A stretch of DNA of 64,000 nucleotides from Chloroflexota bacterium (GTDB taxonomy: Bacteria; Chloroflexota; Anaerolineae; Aggregatilineales; Phototrophicaceae): the NCBI GenBank assembly GCA_009841405.1, contig VXLV01000032.1, positions 62,001 to 126,000 of the forward strand, written 5' to 3'. Position numbers and translations under genes: made by a program. Position 1 is the first letter of the stretch. Each line of letters opens with the position of its first letter. A model generated the notes under the pieces. It had not been told where the DNA came from and did no database searches. It saw only the letters and a list, made by a program, of their open reading frames with translations. Shown one piece after another: positions 52,169-61,908 of the stretch.

Positions 52169-53210
52169 TGTCGGTATCCTCGGCGCGGGCGGGATCGCCG
52201 CGCTCAGCCATCTGCCCGAGATCGCCGCTGTCGAGGGCATGCGCGTGACGCATGTATGCGGGCGGCGTGAGCAGCGTCTGCGCCTGCTCTGCGAGCGCTT
52301 TGACGTGCCGCGCTTTTCGACCAGTTGGGCTGGTCTGCTGGGCGACGATGAACTGGACGCGGTGATCGTGGCGCTGCCGCATCCGCTGCACGCCGAAGCC
52401 GGCCTAGCCGTGCTGCAGCGAGGTTTGCATCTCTTCATGCAGAAGCCGCTATGCACAAGTATAGACGAAGCGAATCAATTGGCGGCGGCCAGCGAGGCAC
52501 GGCCGGCGCAAATCGTCTATTGTCGCCCGTCATTTGACGCGATCGTCTACGAGATGAAGCGACAATTGGCGGCCGGCGCCATCGGCACGATCTCGGGGGC
52601 TATGGCGCGGCATAGCCATGGCGGCCCGGAAGTCTACTATGCCGAGGTGACGGACAGCTTTGAGGAGCCGCGCGTCGAGAATGACTTCTGGTTTTTCGAT
52701 GCCGATACCGCTGGCGGCGGCGCGCTGATCGACATGGGCGTTTATTCTATCGCCAACATCGTCGCGCTGCTGGGCAAGGTCGATCATGTGACGGCGCGCA
52801 TGGCTACGGTCGCCAAGCCGACCGGCATGGAAGACACCGCCACGCTAATTCTGGAAATGGCCAATGGCGCCTTGGCCACCGCCGAAACCGGCTGGTGCGA
52901 CCCGGCGCGGTCGTCCTACCTGCGCGTGCATGGGACAGCGGGCAAGCTCATCAAACGCGACGAGGCGATTGACTACATCCGCCCCAGTTCTTTCGAGCGC
53001 GAATGGGCCGCGCCGCTGGTCGACGTCATCAGTCCGGCGCCTGCCCTCAACCAGCATGAGGAGTGGCTGCGCTGCATCGAAAGCGGCCGCCAGCCCGAGC
53101 TGTCAAACTTGTGGGTGGCGCGCCATGTGACCGAGATCATGCTGGCGGCGGTCGCGTCCAACGAAAGCGGCGCGCGAATCGCCATCGAGACCGATCCAAG
53201 AATGAGTTGA
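52161..53210 (+). CDS. Gfo/Idh/MocA-family oxidoreductase
   Basis: 349 aa. The N-terminal NAD(P)-binding Rossmann motif is VGILGAGGIAALSHLPEI. The EKP-type motif around the active-site Lys reads MQKPLCTSIDEA, with Gln for Glu. The C-terminal substrate domain has GGGALIDMGVYSIANIVALLG, matching the DxxxH region but with Tyr in place of the usual His. It probably oxidises or reduces a sugar or inositol-like substrate. It overlaps the upstream isomerase-like gene by 8 bases. It converges with the GH51 gene, 3 bases between stops. Confidence 0.9.
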   Translation: MINVGILGAGGIAALSHLPEIAAVEGMRVTHVCGRREQRLRLLCERFDVPRFSTSWAGLLGDDELDAVIVALPHPLHAEAGLAVLQRGLHLFMQKPLCTSIDEANQLAAASEARPAQIVYCRPSFDAIVYEMKRQLAAGAIGTISGAMARHSHGGPEVYYAEVTDSFEEPRVENDFWFFDADTAGGGALIDMGVYSIANIVALLGKVDHVTARMATVAKPTGMEDTATLILEMANGALATAETGWCDPARSSYLRVHGTAGKLIKRDEAIDYIRPSSFEREWAAPLVDVISPAPALNQHEEWLRCIESGRQPELSNLWVARHVTEIMLAAVASNESGARIAIETDPRMS

Positions 53211-53213
53211 AAC

Positions 53214-54722
53214 TTAGACATCGACGCCGAGCGAAGTGAAGGAAAGCGGCGGCAGGCTCAGCTCGGCTTTGCCATTAATGATTCGCGGCGCGTAAATGGC
53301 CTGCGCTGTGAATTGATTCGGGTTCTCCCAGGTATTGGCCGCCTTGGGGTCGCGGCCGGCCAATTGGTGCGCTGACGATATGCGTTTCGGCGCGATGTCT
53401 TGCCAGTGGATTTCAAGTGGCACGCGCTCGGTCTGGCTGCGGTTGACGATGAATATTGTATTGTTGCCCGTCTCCGCATCATAGGCGGCGGAAACATCCA
53501 GCAGCGGCATATCGCCAAACTTCTTGGTGTCATAACGCGGCGACTCGACAAGCAGGTCGAGCGAATTGCCGCTGGCCATCTGGCTGAACATCAGCAGCGG
53601 ATAGTATATGGTTTGCTTGAGCAAACTGTCAGTGGTCGTGAGGATGGGCGCGATGACGTTGACGATTTGGGCGATGCAAGCGATCTTGAGCACATCGGCT
53701 TTGCGCAGAAAGACATTCAGCCATTGGGCTACGACCAGCGCGTCTTCGAGATTGTAGACCTCCTCAATCAAGTGCGGCGCCTCGGTCCAGCCGCCCCGCA
53801 TATCGCTTAGGTCGCGCGTTTTGTACCAGACGTTCCATTCGTCCCAGGACAGGTAGACATCGTGCTTGGAACGCGTTTTGGCTTTCACATAGCGCAGCAC
53901 AGCAGCGACCGTATCGACGTAGTCTTCGAAGGCGGCGCTGAGCGCGAGATAGCTGGCCGTGTCGTCCTCAAGGTTGTCGGCGTAATAGTGCATGGAGTGA
54001 TAATTGACAAGGTCCCAGCACAATTCAAGGCTAATCCGATCCCACTCGGGGTAGGTCGCCATCTTGGAGCTTGATGAGCCGCAAAGCACCAGTTTGATTG
54101 CGGCGTCGTGCAAGCGCATCAGTTTGGCGGCTTCGCGCGCTTTCGTGCCGTACTCGGCGGCTTGCAGGTGGCCGATCTGCCAGGGGCCGTCCATCTCATT
54201 GCCCAGGCACCAGTACTTGACGCCATAGGGCTCTTCGTGACCGTTTGCGGCGCGCATATCCGCGTAATGGCTGCCTGGCCGCGCATTGCAGTATTCCACG
54301 AGGTTGGCGGCGTCTTGAATCGTTCCCGTGCCCAGATTGACCGCCAACATCGGCGCTGTACCGATCTCACGGCAGAAACGGATGAACTCGTCCGTGCCGA
54401 ACTGGTTGGTCTCGACCGACTGCCAGGCCATTTCCCGCCGGCGCGGCCGCTGGTCTTTTGGTCCGATGCCATCTTCCCAGCGGTAGCCGCTGACGAAGTT
54501 GCCGCCGGGATAACGCATCGCGCGGTAATTCAGTTCGCGCAGGGCCGCCAGGACATCCACCCGGAGTCCGTTTTCATCGGCGTGGCGCGAGGCCGGGTCG
54601 TGGATGCCTTCGTAGATGCAGCGCCCCATGTGCTCGGCGAAGCCGCTGAACAGGAGCGGGGAGATTTCGCCGATGGCGCGTTTTGTGTCGACATAGAGGC
54701 GGGCTACGGGCGTCTGGCTCAT
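53214..54722 (-). CDS. GH51 alpha-L-arabinofuranosidase
   Basis: 502 aa, with GAGAGGAAAA before the ATG. It is an intracellular GH51 retaining enzyme releasing alpha-L-arabinofuranose from arabinan or arabinoxylan oligosaccharides. The acid/base is Glu176 ([13 protein letters not shown]) and the nucleophile Glu295 ([12 protein letters not shown]), the same spacing as characterised GH51 enzymes. [19 protein letters not shown] is the family start of the barrel, and a C-terminal beta-sandwich ends [14 protein letters not shown]. No signal peptide. It sits 71 bases downstream of the second glycogen phosphorylase on the same strand. With the GH127 at 32281 the cell can remove both alpha- and beta-linked arabinose. 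Confidence 0.96.
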   Translation of the reverse strand: MSQTPVARLYVDTKRAIGEISPLLFSGFAEHMGRCIYEGIHDPASRHADENGLRVDVLAALRELNYRAMRYPGGNFVSGYRWEDGIGPKDQRPRRREMAWQSVETNQFGTDEFIRFCREIGTAPMLAVNLGTGTIQDAANLVEYCNARPGSHYADMRAANGHEEPYGVKYWCLGNEMDGPWQIGHLQAAEYGTKAREAAKLMRLHDAAIKLVLCGSSSSKMATYPEWDRISLELCWDLVNYHSMHYYADNLEDDTASYLALSAAFEDYVDTVAAVLRYVKAKTRSKHDVYLSWDEWNVWYKTRDLSDMRGGWTEAPHLIEEVYNLEDALVVAQWLNVFLRKADVLKIACIAQIVNVIAPILTTTDSLLKQTIYYPLLMFSQMASGNSLDLLVESPRYDTKKFGDMPLLDVSAAYDAETGNNTIFIVNRSQTERVPLEIHWQDIAPKRISSAHQLAGRDPKAANTWENPNQFTAQAIYAPRIINGKAELSLPPLSFTSLGVDV

Positions 54723-54793
54723 GGCTTTTCCTCTCTAATCAAGTCCGTCTATATGACGGCCGTCCTTCAGTTGAAGTGTGGGCAAACCGGCGC

Positions 54794-57271
54794 CTAATCT
54801 TCTCTGACCAAATCCAGTATCGACGCCTGCCAAATGTCGCGGTTGTATTCAGCGATTGTCCGGTCCGACGAGAAGAAGCCGCTGCGCGCCGCGTTGAGAA
54901 TGGACATCGTTGTCCAGCGTTCCTGGTCGGCGTAGGCTTGCGCGACCTGCTGCTGGCACGCCAGGTAGCTGGCGAAATCGGCGCAGAGCATGTACTCGTC
55001 GTGGTAGAGCAGCGAATCGACGATGGGCCGGAACAGCCCGGTGTCGCCGCCGGAGAATTGCCCGCCGGCGATCCAGTCGATGGCCTCGCGCAGCGCGGCG
55101 TTCGACTCGATGTAATCGCGCGGGTTGTAGCCGGCCGCTTTCGCCGCGAAGACTTCTTCGGTGGTCAATCCGAACAAGAAGAAGTTCTCCGCGCCGACCC
55201 GGTCGCGGATTTCGATATTGGCGCCATCAAGCGTGCCGACGGTCAGCGCGCCATTTAGCGCGAATTTCATATTGCCGGTGCCGGAGGCTTCCTTGCCGGC
55301 GAGCGATATCTGCTCCGAGACGTCGGCCGCGGGATAAATCAGCTGGCCGGAGGTGACATTGAAATTAGGGATGAAGACGACGCGCAGGCGCTCGGCCGAA
55401 ACCGGATCGCGATTGACCACATCGGCGATGGAATTGATCAGCTTGATGATTAACTTGGCCATGTGATAGCCGGGCGCGGCTTTGGCGCCGAAGACGAAAG
55501 TGACCGGGTCTTGCGCAGCGCCGGGATCGAGTTTGAGTCGCTGATACAGATGTATTATGTGCAGCGCTTTCAACAGTTGCCGCTTGTATTCGTGCAGGCG
55601 CTTGACCATGACGTCAAACATTGAATCGGCGTCGACCGCCAGCCCGAGCTGGTCTTTGACGTAATCCGCCAGCTGCTGCTTGTTTGCCTTTTTCATGGCG
55701 CGCCAGGCGTCGCGAAACTCGGCGTCATCGACGTAGGCTTCCAACTGCGCCAGTTCATCCAGGTTGGTCAGCCAGCCGTCTCCGATTCGCTCGCTGATGA
55801 GATCGGCCAGGATGGGGTTGGCCAGGCGCATGAAGCGGCGCGGCGTCACGCCGTTGGTCTTGTTGCCGAATTTCTCGGGCCACATATCGGCAAAGTCCGA
55901 AAAGACGCGCGATTTCAGCAGGTCGGACTGGAGCTCGGCAACGCCGTTGATCGAGTAGCTGCCGATGCAGGCCAGGTTAGCCATGCGCACTTGCTTCTCC
56001 GCCGCCTCTTCGATAATCGACATGCGTTCAACCCGACCGGGGTCGTTCGGGTAAGTCATGCGCACATCGTCCAGGAATCGGCGATTGATCTCGTAAATGA
56101 TTTCCAGATGGCGCGGCAGCACGCGCTGCATCAACCAGACAGGCCACTTCTCCAGCGCTTCCGGCAGCAAGGTATGCTGCGTTGAGGCGAATGTGCCCGT
56201 GGTGATCTTCCAGGCGCGTTCCCAGCCGAGCTGGTATTCGTCGATCAGCAGGCGCATTAACTCAGCGATCGCGATGACCGGGTGCGAATCATTGAGGTGG
56301 ATCACAGCCACCCGCGGCAACTCCTCCCATTCGGCGTTCTTGATCATGAAGCGCTTGATGATATTGTTCAGCGAGCAGGCGACAAAAAAGTACTGCTGCT
56401 TCAGGCGCAGTTCCTTGCCTTGCGGCGTATTGTCATTGGGGTAGAGCACCTTGGTGACGTTTTCGGAGCTGGTCTTCTGCTCGACCGCGCGCGAGTAGTC
56501 GCCGACGTCAAAGAGCTGCAAATCGAATTCGCGCGTGGCGCGCGCGCTCCACAGCCGCAGCATGTTGACAGTTTTCGTACGGTAGCCGGGCGCCAGCGTG
56601 TGGTAGGGCTGGCCCATGATGGTCTGCGCCGGGATCCAGCGGACGCGGTAGGCGCCGTCGCCGTCGGCATAGTGCTCGGTATGCCCGCCGAAACCGACCT
56701 CAACCATGTCGTCTGGTTGCGGGAATTCCCAGGGGTTGCCGTAGTAGAGCCACTCGTCCGGGCTTTCAACCTGCCAGCCATCGCGGAATGACTGACGGAA
56801 GATGCCGTATTCGTATCGAATGCCGTAGCCGACGGCCGGGATATTGAGCGTGGCCAGCGAGTCCATGAAACAGGCGGACAGCCGGCCCAAGCCGCCGTTG
56901 CCCAAACCTGGCTCGATGTCCAGGGCGATGAGTTCGGCGATGTCGATGTCGTGCTTCTGCATCGTCTGCCTGGCCAGCTCATAGGTATTGGTGTACAGAA
57001 GATTCTGCTCCAGTTGCTGCCCGACCAGGTATTCGGCCGACAAGTAATACACAAATTTAGGATTCTGGCGAAAGTAGCAGTCGACGTTTTGCTGCCAGTT
57101 GTACATCATGTAGTCGCGAACGGTATAGGCGAGCGCCTCATAAAGATCGTGCCGCGTCGCGGTGTAAATTGCCTGGCCGCGCGTGTAATACAGATTGTCG
57201 CGAAATGCTTGCGCGAATGCCTCCTGCGAATGCTCCACGCTAGAGATATTCTCGAAATCGGCGATCACCAT
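54794..57271 (-). CDS. glgP: Glycogen/starch/alpha-glucan phosphorylase, classical type (GT35)
   Basis: 825 aa, typical of E. coli or muscle-type phosphorylases, with GAAAGGGAC upstream. Visible are [48 protein letters not shown] [57 protein letters not shown] and the PLP site [14 protein letters not shown], with Lys669 as the Schiff-base lysine. It yields glucose-1-phosphate from glycogen. It differs from the DUF3417-type enzyme at 11610, so the genome carries both phosphorylase classes. Its downstream neighbour is GH51. Confidence 0.97.
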   Translation of the reverse strand: MVIADFENISSVEHSQEAFAQAFRDNLYYTRGQAIYTATRHDLYEALAYTVRDYMMYNWQQNVDCYFRQNPKFVYYLSAEYLVGQQLEQNLLYTNTYELARQTMQKHDIDIAELIALDIEPGLGNGGLGRLSACFMDSLATLNIPAVGYGIRYEYGIFRQSFRDGWQVESPDEWLYYGNPWEFPQPDDMVEVGFGGHTEHYADGDGAYRVRWIPAQTIMGQPYHTLAPGYRTKTVNMLRLWSARATREFDLQLFDVGDYSRAVEQKTSSENVTKVLYPNDNTPQGKELRLKQQYFFVACSLNNIIKRFMIKNAEWEELPRVAVIHLNDSHPVIAIAELMRLLIDEYQLGWERAWKITTGTFASTQHTLLPEALEKWPVWLMQRVLPRHLEIIYEINRRFLDDVRMTYPNDPGRVERMSIIEEAAEKQVRMANLACIGSYSINGVAELQSDLLKSRVFSDFADMWPEKFGNKTNGVTPRRFMRLANPILADLISERIGDGWLTNLDELAQLEAYVDDAEFRDAWRAMKKANKQQLADYVKDQLGLAVDADSMFDVMVKRLHEYKRQLLKALHIIHLYQRLKLDPGAAQDPVTFVFGAKAAPGYHMAKLIIKLINSIADVVNRDPVSAERLRVVFIPNFNVTSGQLIYPAADVSEQISLAGKEASGTGNMKFALNGALTVGTLDGANIEIRDRVGAENFFLFGLTTEEVFAAKAAGYNPRDYIESNAALREAIDWIAGGQFSGGDTGLFRPIVDSLLYHDEYMLCADFASYLACQQQVAQAYADQERWTTMSILNAARSGFFSSDRTIAEYNRDIWQASILDLVRED

Positions 57272-57365
57272 GCTTGTCCCTTTCGTCTAGCAATTGCCAA
57301 ATGCGACTTGCCGCGCTAGGCGCCCCGGCGCAACGAAGCGCGACTCTGTAAAGAAAGTATCCCCA

Positions 57366-57395
57366 ATAATAGACCGCAGCGCGCGTTTCCGCCAA
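57366..57395 (-). promoter_or_regulatory. Candidate promoter of the classical glycogen phosphorylase gene
   Basis: On the minus strand, TTGGCG (57395-57390), an 18-base spacer and TATTAT (57371-57366), about 95 bases before the ATG at 57271. Both boxes are moderate matches. Confidence 0.4.
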
Positions 57396-57466
57396 TACTG
57401 GCGATACTCGGTAATTTCGCCGACCGTGCTAGAATGAGTCCGGCCGGCGCTAGCGGGAGCAAAGCC

Positions 57467-58882
57467 ATGAAACGTCCCAACATCCTCATCCTTTATACCG
57501 ATCAGCAGCGCTGGGACGCTCTCGGCGCCAACGGCAACAAGGAAATCATCACGCCTAATCTCGACAGACTTGCTGCCGAGGGCGTCAGCTTCACGCGTCA
57601 CTTTGTGCAAAGTCCGGTCTGCATGCCCAGCCGAATCAGCATGCTGTCTGGGCGCTATCCGTCTTCGCTTGGCATCACGCGCATGGGCGTGCCCGTGCCG
57701 GAGGATGTCGCGACCTTGCCGAAAATCCTTAGGCAGTACGGCTATCGGACCGCCAATATCGGCAAGCTGCATTTCTTGCCGCACGCCAATCGCGACCACC
57801 GCCTGCCGCACCCGGCTTATGGCTTCGATCATCTGGAGATCGCCGATGAACCGGGGGTTTACGAGGACGCCTATCGCGCTTGGGCGCGGCGCCGGGCGCC
57901 CGAGCAAATGGATGAGATCAGCGCGGGCATACCGCCTGCCGCGGGCGTTTGGCAGCGCGTCATGGGCATCGACGACGGCGTCGCGCATCGCGGCGATCCA
58001 GAGGGCAGGCGCGACTTTGACCGCGCTATCCCTTTCGCCGCTGATGATGGCTTGACGCACAGCGCCTTCGTCGGCGAGCGGACGATGGCGTGCGTGGAGC
58101 AGGCAGGCGACGCGCCCTTCCTGTGCATCGCCGGTTTCTATTCGCCGCACGCGCCCTGGATGACGCCGCAAAAATATCTGGATCTATACGAGGCCGAGAA
58201 GCTGTCGCTGCCCGATTTTCCCGCAGACATCGACGCGCCGCGACCACAAGATCTGGAAGCGCCGTTTTCCGACGCACAATTGCGGCGCGCGCGACTGGGT
58301 TACTACGCTATGATCAGCGAAGTTGACTTTTACGTAGGCGAAATCCTTGACCGGCTGGCAGCCTGTGGAAAGCGGGATGACACCATCGTCGTCTTCACGT
58401 CCGATCACGGCGAATGGCTGGGCGAGCATCTGCGTTACGGCAAGGGCTACCCGGCCGATGACGCCGTAAGCCGCGTTCCGCTCATCATTTCAGCGCCCGA
58501 CGCTCAACGCGACAAGACGTATCCGGGCGTGGTGGAAGCGGTTGACATCGTCCCGACCTTGCTTGAGCTGGCCGCCATACAAAATCCGCCATTCCTGCAG
58601 GGCGAAAGTCTGGCAGGCATAATCGAGGGCAGGGGCGCGCGGCGGAAAAGCGTGGCGCTCACCGAAGGTCACGGGTGGAAGCGCCTGCGGACCGACCACT
58701 TTAGCTATCTCGTTCACGCGGACGGGCGAGAATGCCTGTGGGATATCAGCGTCGACCCGGGCGAGTACTTTGATGTCGCGGCCAGCGGCGCCTATTCTGC
58801 CGCGCTGGCGGAATGCCGCAAAGCGCTCTTGCAGCGACTGCTGGAGATTGAGCGGCCGCTGCCGCGCGCCTGGCCCTACTAG
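57467..58882 (+). CDS. Type I sulfatase (arylsulfatase/choline-sulfatase-like)
   Basis: 471 aa from ATG 57467, with GGGAGC upstream. It is an alkaline-phosphatase-superfamily sulfatase. Calcium-site residues are in ILILYTDQQRWDALG (D and Q in place of the more usual DD). The formylglycine motif C-x-P-x-R is Cys52 (VCMPSRISMLSGRYPS). GKLHFLP and VFTSDHGEWLGEH supply the His and Asp/His positions. No signal peptide is seen, so it should be cytoplasmic and act on imported sulfated sugars or on small sulfate esters. Activity needs conversion of Cys52 to formylglycine by an FGE or anSME not encoded here (the FGE-fold protein at 554 lacks the cysteines). Confidence 0.93.
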   Translation: MKRPNILILYTDQQRWDALGANGNKEIITPNLDRLAAEGVSFTRHFVQSPVCMPSRISMLSGRYPSSLGITRMGVPVPEDVATLPKILRQYGYRTANIGKLHFLPHANRDHRLPHPAYGFDHLEIADEPGVYEDAYRAWARRRAPEQMDEISAGIPPAAGVWQRVMGIDDGVAHRGDPEGRRDFDRAIPFAADDGLTHSAFVGERTMACVEQAGDAPFLCIAGFYSPHAPWMTPQKYLDLYEAEKLSLPDFPADIDAPRPQDLEAPFSDAQLRRARLGYYAMISEVDFYVGEILDRLAACGKRDDTIVVFTSDHGEWLGEHLRYGKGYPADDAVSRVPLIISAPDAQRDKTYPGVVEAVDIVPTLLELAAIQNPPFLQGESLAGIIEGRGARRKSVALTEGHGWKRLRTDHFSYLVHADGRECLWDISVDPGEYFDVAASGAYSAALAECRKALLQRLLEIERPLPRAWPY

Positions 58883-58897
58883 CGCGTTTGACCGGCG

Positions 58898-59803
58898 CTA
58901 TCTGAAGGGAAACTCGGCGACCGTGTATTCGGCGACGCGCGGCCACATGCGCTCCACCGCCGCGATGTCATCCCGGTTCAAGCTGAGCTTCTGCGGGTCG
59001 CGCGCGAAGGGCGAGTCGATTACGCCGCGGCGCCACATGACATATTTGTGCAGGGAGACGCCGTAGACCATGGCGTAATTCAGCAGCGGCAGCATGCGGA
59101 AGTGTATTCGCTCGGCCGCGTCGATATCGCCCTGGGCGAACAACTCATATATCTTGACTTGGGCGTCGACCATGCCGCCGGCGGGCATATTGCCGCAAGC
59201 GCCGCGCCGCAGTTCGTCGATCAGGTAGATGCCGTTGGCGCCGCCGAAGACGCCCAGACAGTTGCCGGCGTCCAGTTCAAGGATTTGATTGATATGCTGT
59301 AGAATCGGAACCGTTTCTTCTTTGATGTAGCTAATCCGGCTCTCGGCGGCCAGAAGCTCGACCAGTTCACGCGGCGATAGCGGCGTGCCAATGGGCGCGG
59401 GCGCGTTTTGAATGATCAGCGGGCGATCGAACTGAGCGAGCTGGCGATAGTAGTCTTGCACGGCCGGCTTGGGCGCCTTGCGCAGGTAGGGCGGCATCGC
59501 CATGAGCGCCGACGCCCCGTGCCGGCAAGCATGCTCGGCGAAGTCCAGCGCCAGCTGCAAATTCAGCCCTTGCACGCTGACAACATAAGGGACGCGCCCG
59601 GCGATCTGCGCGCCGGCGAACTCCACTACTTGCATCCGCTCACCGTCGCTGAGGGTGAAGAACTCGCTGGCCAGCGCCGGCGTGACGAGACCATGCGCGC
59701 CGCTGACGATACAGTAGTCGATCTGCCGCGCGAAACTGGCCCAGTCAATCGCGCCGCTGTCAGTGAAGGGCGTTTGAAGTATCTGAAAGATCCCGGCAAG
59801 CAC
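58898..59803 (-). CDS. DapA/NanA-family (dihydrodipicolinate synthase-like) aldolase or dehydratase
   Basis: 301 aa from GTG 59803, with AAGGAG upstream. TIM-barrel class I aldolase fold: GIFQILQTPFTDSGAIDW, then the Schiff-base Lys in SRISYIKEET, and FGGANGIYLIDELRRGACG. The Tyr that follows the strand-5 region in true DapA (YN-x-P) is Gln here (IIQNAPAP), so it is not lysine-biosynthetic DapA. Relatives split 2-keto-3-deoxy sugar acids or dehydrate them. It is divergent from the enolase-superfamily gene 101 bases away, which could make its substrate. Confidence 0.85.
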   Translation of the reverse strand: MLAGIFQILQTPFTDSGAIDWASFARQIDYCIVSGAHGLVTPALASEFFTLSDGERMQVVEFAGAQIAGRVPYVVSVQGLNLQLALDFAEHACRHGASALMAMPPYLRKAPKPAVQDYYRQLAQFDRPLIIQNAPAPIGTPLSPRELVELLAAESRISYIKEETVPILQHINQILELDAGNCLGVFGGANGIYLIDELRRGACGNMPAGGMVDAQVKIYELFAQGDIDAAERIHFRMLPLLNYAMVYGVSLHKYVMWRRGVIDSPFARDPQKLSLNRDDIAAVERMWPRVAEYTVAEFPFR

Positions 59804-59904
59804 TGTTTTGCTCTCCTTATTTTTGCGCGTCGTTGCCTATCAGAGGGCAATCTCCTACACTATACTCGTCCCGCGTTTACGAATCCAGCGACAGGAGGAC
59901 CGGC

Positions 59905-61059
59905 GTGAAGATCACGCAAGTCGAAGCGATCCCCATGCGCATCAGACGGGAGGAGGCCTATCTGGGCGGGCTGCCGCCGGGCGCCGACCGCGAGGCATAT
60001 TTCCTGCGCCCGCCGTATCGCGCGCTGTATTCCGCCTATTTCGAAACCGCCTTCGTCAAGATCAGCACGGCGGAGGGCGTCGTTGGCTGGGGCGAGGCGC
60101 TGGCGCCGGTTGCGCCAGAGGTCGTGCAGCAAATCGTCGAGCAGCTGCTTGCGCCCGCGTTAATCGGCCGCAGCCCGCTTGATGTCAATGTCTTGTGGAA
60201 TGTCATGTACGACCTGATGCGCGAGCGCGGATATTATGGCGGCTTCATGCTTGATGCCATCAGCGCCTGCGATATCGCGCTGTGGGACCTCTGCGGCAAG
60301 ATTCTGGGGCAGCCGGTGTATCAGCTACTGGGCGGCGCCTATCGCCAGCGGATACCCTGTTACGTCTCCGGCTTGCCGCGACCCACCGCGGAGGAACGGG
60401 TTGAGTTGGCGCTGCAGTTCACCAACGCCGGATTTAACGCCTTCAAGCTGGCGGCGGGGCACGGCGTTCGCGCTGACGCCAAGAGTGTGGCGGCGCTACG
60501 CGACGCGCTCGGCGATGAGGCGACGCTCCTGCTGGACGCGCATTGGGTGTACTCGCTGGACGAAGCGGTGCAACTGGGCCACGCCCTGACCGACCTCGGC
60601 GTGGGTTTCTTTGAAGCGCCTATCAATCCCGAAGATGTCGAATCTCACGCGCAGTTGGCGGCGGCGGTCGCCGTGCCAATCGCTCACGGCGAGACCGAGC
60701 GCACACGCTATCAGTTTCGCCCTTGGCTGATGCAGCGGGCGGCCGACGTCTTGCAGCCCGATGTTGGACGCGCGGGCGTCTCCGAGGTGTTCAAGATTGC
60801 GACGATGGCGGAAGCCTTCAACGTCAAGATGGCGCCGCATCTCAGCGTTGGTTTGGGCGTTTGCATCGCGGCGACGATTCACGTGGCCGCGGCCATGCCC
60901 AATCTCTACCTGCTGGAGTATCAGCCGCCGGTCTTTGAGATCGCAAATCAATTGCTCGAGTCGCCGCTGGTTTGCTGCGACGGCGGCTACGAGATCCCGG
61001 CGGCGCCCGGGCTGGGCGTGGCGCTGGATGAGCGGCGCTTGCGCCAATTGCAGGCCTGA
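59905..61059 (+). CDS. Mandelate racemase/muconate lactonizing (enolase superfamily) protein, sugar-acid dehydratase candidate
   Basis: 384 aa from GTG 59905 with AGGAGG 7 bases upstream; a longer frame to 59833 reads through this site. The N-terminal capping domain is followed by a (beta/alpha)7-beta barrel. Metal ligands are Asp in LLLDAHWVY, Glu in FFEAPINPED and Glu in AHGETERT. The catalytic His is in MAPHLSVGLG. At strand 2, FKLAAGHG keeps the first Lys of the KxK motif but not the second. This pattern suits sugar-acid dehydratases or epimerases rather than mandelate racemase itself. The neighbour DapA-type aldolase supports a 2-keto-3-deoxy acid product. Confidence 0.88.
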   Translation: MKITQVEAIPMRIRREEAYLGGLPPGADREAYFLRPPYRALYSAYFETAFVKISTAEGVVGWGEALAPVAPEVVQQIVEQLLAPALIGRSPLDVNVLWNVMYDLMRERGYYGGFMLDAISACDIALWDLCGKILGQPVYQLLGGAYRQRIPCYVSGLPRPTAEERVELALQFTNAGFNAFKLAAGHGVRADAKSVAALRDALGDEATLLLDAHWVYSLDEAVQLGHALTDLGVGFFEAPINPEDVESHAQLAAAVAVPIAHGETERTRYQFRPWLMQRAADVLQPDVGRAGVSEVFKIATMAEAFNVKMAPHLSVGLGVCIAATIHVAAAMPNLYLLEYQPPVFEIANQLLESPLVCCDGGYEIPAAPGLGVALDERRLRQLQA

Positions 61060-61069
61060 GCGCCGCAGC

Positions 61070-61882
61070 TTACTCCGGTACCAGCGGCGCCTTTGGGCGC
61101 ACGATCTGCAAGCGCTCGGGCGTCAAGCGCTCGACCAGCTCGTCCGATACCTGATAGCCGTGCCTGAAGTTGCCCCACGATGGGCCGTAACGGAAGACGA
61201 TGATGCGGCGGTCGCCAATGTTGCGGCGTTCAGCTGACCCGTGGCAGAGCGCGTCCACGAAGAGCAGGGCGTCGCCGGCGTCCATGTCGATGTGAATGGC
61301 GCCCTCTACACCGTCGACTGACGCCGCCTCCCCGCGCATCCGGCGCCGTTCAGAGTCGGGATGCGGGAAATGCGCCTTGTGGCTGGCGGGCACGACCATG
61401 GTGCCGCCATCGCCCGGGCCAATATCCGTCAGCGCCATCAAGATGTTGATCTGCCCGCAATGAAACATGCCGTTGTAGAAGCGGAACTGGGTGCGCTTTG
61501 TGCCCTCGTGGCCGCCGGAATGCAGCCCGATCGCCTCGCCGGGTCCCCGTATATTGGCAAAGCACTCGTCGATGAAGAGCGGGCCATGATTGTAGTCAAA
61601 GGTATTGGCGCCGCCGACGAAGAACTTGACCTTTTCGATCCAGGAGGGATGATCAATGAGACGCTCGAAGGCTTCGCCGCCCTCGTAAATCTGCTGCAAG
61701 TTCAAGCCGTCGTTGTCGCCGAAGTTGTGGCCGTGCACATAACCCTTCCATTCGCCGTGCCCGACCGGCAGCAGCGCGTCGATGGCGGCGTTGATATCGG
61801 CGACTTCGCCGGCTGACAAGGCCCCTTTGAGCACAAGAAATCCGTTGAGATCGAAGAAGTAGCGTTCTCTGTCGCTGACCAT
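61070..61882 (-). CDS. Phytanoyl-CoA dioxygenase (PhyH)-family Fe(II)/2-oxoglutarate oxygenase
   Basis: 270 aa from ATG 61882, with GAGGAGACAC upstream; a start 13 codons earlier would lie before this site. PhyH-type double-stranded beta-helix: DLNGFLVLKGALSAGEVADINAAID start, ALTDIGPGDGGTMVVPASHK, DALLFVDALCHGSAERRN (distal His) and RRIIVFRYGP (2-oxoglutarate Arg). The proximal HxD is not obvious; the matching region reads GLHSGGHEG, so the Asp ligand may be replaced. Substrates in environmental bacteria are unknown. It is 26 bases downstream of the FAD-oxidoreductase gene, probably co-transcribed. Confidence 0.85.
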   Translation of the reverse strand: MVSDRERYFFDLNGFLVLKGALSAGEVADINAAIDALLPVGHGEWKGYVHGHNFGDNDGLNLQQIYEGGEAFERLIDHPSWIEKVKFFVGGANTFDYNHGPLFIDECFANIRGPGEAIGLHSGGHEGTKRTQFRFYNGMFHCGQINILMALTDIGPGDGGTMVVPASHKAHFPHPDSERRRMRGEAASVDGVEGAIHIDMDAGDALLFVDALCHGSAERRNIGDRRIIVFRYGPSWGNFRHGYQVSDELVERLTPERLQIVRPKAPLVPE

Positions 61883-61908
61883 GTGTCTCCTCACATTGCT
61901 TTTGGCGA

